DNA from: an uncultured Faecalibacterium sp.
GTDB taxonomy: Bacteria > Bacillota > Clostridia > Oscillospirales > Ruminococcaceae
DNA length: 7,669 nt
Direction: 5' to 3'
Assembly (NCBI GenBank): GCA_937917475.1
Contig: CALDNF010000114.1
Location: forward strand, 1-7,669
Part shown: in pieces, positions 7,186 to 7,669 of the stretch
How the letters are laid out: each line of letters starts with the position of its first letter
How positions within the stretch are numbered: the first letter of the stretch is position 1
Made by a program: the position numbers and the translations under genes
The notes under the pieces: generated by a model
Databases searched by the model: none
What the model was told of the DNA's origin: nothing
The model's input: the letters and a program-made list of their open reading frames with translations, nothing else

Positions 7186-7224
7186 TTCCTTATGAAAGTG
7201 AAGAAACTTCATTTTCGTAAGGGA
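7186..7224. repeat. Long hairpin-forming inverted repeat, 18-bp stem
   Basis: The 16-nt arms at 7188-7203 and 7207-7222, extended by two weaker pairs to 7186 and 7224, enclose a loop of only three A residues. The non-Watson-Crick positions (7187/7223, 7193/7217, 7198/7212) are all G-U in plus-strand RNA and would be A-C on the minus strand. No U tract follows on either strand, so it is not a standard terminator. It directly abuts the first CCCTCTCAGTC repeat. Confidence 0.75.
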
Positions 7225-7226
7225 AT

Positions 7227-7276
7227 CCCTCTCAGTCTGCTTCGCAGACAGCTCCCCCGGAGTGGGAGCCCTTGGC
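7227..7276 (+). repeat. Double-hairpin intergenic repeat, copy A
   Basis: The unit begins with CCCTCTCAGTC and ends with GCCCTTGGC. Between them are two hairpins: GTCTGC-TTC-GCAGAC (7235-7249) and GCTCCC with GGGAGC (7251-7256, 7264-7269). Copy B at 7438-7494 has the same ends in the opposite orientation, and its hairpins use different stem bases. The arrangement resembles REP/BIME-like intergenic elements and, from memory, repeats common in Faecalibacterium-like genomes. Confidence 0.75.
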
Positions 7277-7291
7277 AAACTGATACAGTTT
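7277..7291. repeat. Small perfect palindrome inside the repeat island
   Basis: AAACTG-ATA-CAGTTT is a perfect 6-bp stem with a 3-nt loop, starting at the base after copy A ends. No gene or promoter signal overlaps it. It adds to the near-continuous run of inverted repeats across 7186-7494. Confidence 0.55.
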
Positions 7292-7308
7292 ACTCAAACC
7301 GCCTCAGG

Positions 7309-7394
7309 CAAAATATCTTATAAAACAACCGGGCCCTGCGGTCTGGATTCACGGCAGGAAGCCGTTGATCTGGACAACAGGGTCCGGTATTTTG
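7309..7394. repeat. Nested stem-loop in the centre of the repeat island
   Basis: An 11-bp stem pairs ACCGGGCCCTG (7328-7338) with CAGGGTCCGGT (7378-7388). Inside it is ACGGC-AGGAA-GCCGT (7351-7365), and outside it CAAAATA (7309-7315) can pair with TATTTTG (7388-7394, sharing one base with the 11-bp stem). The one imperfect pair of the main stem (7333/7383) is G-U in plus-strand RNA. On the minus strand the stem is followed by TGTTTTAT, so it may also work as a weak terminator for the gene ending at 7498. Confidence 0.6.
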
Positions 7395-7437
7395 CGCTAT
7401 GAAAAGCTTCGTTCAGTCAGCAGTTATGGCCCGACCT

Positions 7438-7494
7438 GCCAAGGGCTCTCCCTTTGGGAGAGCTGGCAAAACCGCCAGGTTTTGACTGAGAGGG
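7438..7494 (-). repeat. Double-hairpin intergenic repeat, copy B (inverted relative to copy A)
   Basis: Read on the minus strand this unit begins CCCTCTCAGTC and ends GCCCTTGGC, like copy A. Its hairpins are CAAAACC-GCCA-GGTTTTG (7467-7484) and GCTCTCCC-TTT-GGGAGAGC (7445-7463) in plus-strand letters, both perfect. Its outer end is three bases past the stop codon of the upstream gene, so it forms the immediate 3' untranslated region of that transcript. It may add a terminator or stability structure there. Confidence 0.75.
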
Positions 7495-7497
7495 TAA

Positions 7498-7669
7498 TCA
7501 GCCCTGAGTTGCCTGATCGAAAGCCTTGGCAAATGCCTCGTACTGGACGGTGGTGTAAGCCTCTTCGCTGGTCTCCCAGTTGACAGCCTTGTAGTTGCAG
7601 GGACCATACATTGCGTTGATCTTGCTGTACTCGTTGGCGTGGGTCAGGCACCAGGACACGTCGTAGACG
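7498..7669 (-). CDS. C-terminal end of a second oligopeptide-type substrate-binding protein (paralogue, runs off the right edge)
   Basis: The frame enters from the right edge and ends at TGA 7498-7500, giving 56 complete residues that begin VYDVSWCLTH and end in FDQATQG. Aligned with the C terminus of the product of 4931-6964, 45 of 55 positions are identical by eye, including the WCLTH, NEYSKINAM, GPCNYK and VNWETSE blocks. It is therefore the end of a tandem family 5 binding protein paralogue. The stretch is too short for a catalytic or ligand statement; the assignment rests entirely on the neighbour. The repeat island follows immediately after its stop codon. Confidence 0.9.
   Translation of the reverse strand, partial: VYDVSWCLTHANEYSKINAMYGPCNYKAVNWETSEEAYTTVQYEAFAKAFDQATQG

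Larger units (their letters stand above)
7227..7494. mobile_element. Possible MITE-like unit: copies A and B as long inverted ends around about 160 bp
   Basis: Copies A and B face outward with perfect 11-bp terminal inverted repeats, CCCTCTCAGTC (7227-7237) and GACTGAGAGGG (7484-7494), and matching inner ends GCCCTTGGC / GCCAAGGGC. The 161 bp between them holds no credible ORF, only inverted repeats. I see no clear target-site duplication: the flanks read GGGAAT on the left and TAATCA on the right. It may therefore be two independent repeats rather than one transposable unit. Confidence 0.4.

Noticed and set aside
7186..7494. Possible CRISPR array or tracrRNA-like region
   Set aside because: The repeats are inverted pairs of different length with no regular spacers and no cas genes nearby.
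7365..7651. Small frames of 64-75 codons on both strands around the repeat island
   Set aside because: They run through hairpin repeats or out of frame through the end of the second binding protein. None has a supporting ribosome binding site.

Overview
The window looks like chromosomal DNA from a gut Clostridia member of the Ruminococcaceae/Oscillospiraceae, probably near Faecalibacterium, Gemmiger or Subdoligranulum. The basis is a moderately GC-rich coding bias, Gram-positive lipoproteins with a lipobox followed by Ser/Ala-rich linkers, strong AGGAGG-type ribosome binding sites, and intergenic double-hairpin repeats with CCCTCTCAGTC / GGGAGAGC arms that resemble intergenic repeats I recall from that group. 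The genus is an inference from memory, not from a search.

All genes lie on the minus strand, so transcription runs right to left. From the right edge: (1) the last 57 codons of a family 5 oligopeptide-type solute-binding lipoprotein (7498-7669); (2) a 533-bp intergenic region holding an island of nested inverted repeats (7186-7494), a near-consensus promoter (7116-7144) and an intrinsic terminator inside the transcribed leader (7048-7090); (3) a complete 677-residue paralogue of that binding protein (4931-6964) with its own 3' terminator (about 4818-4859); (4) a two-gene ABC transporter operon, an ATPase (4004-4708) overlapping a 1106-residue duplicated FtsX-type permease with a long extracellular coiled coil (690-4010), which has its own promoter and ends at a strong terminator (561-608); (5) the first 141 codons of an iron/siderophore/cobalamin-type binding lipoprotein (1-424), whose promoter overlaps a dyad that could be a metal-repressor operator or an RNA switch.

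The genes form three or four separate surface-transport units rather than one pathway. Two are solute capture (peptides and probably a metal chelate). One is a MacB/LolCDE-like unit more likely to do export, lipid or envelope work, or signalling. No permease or ATPase partner for either binding-protein type lies in the window. No CRISPR array, tRNA, rRNA, transposase or phage gene was seen. The most unusual parts are non-coding: the palindromic island, whose two end repeats keep hairpin structure while changing stem sequence, and the terminator placed between promoter and start codon of the peptide-binding gene.
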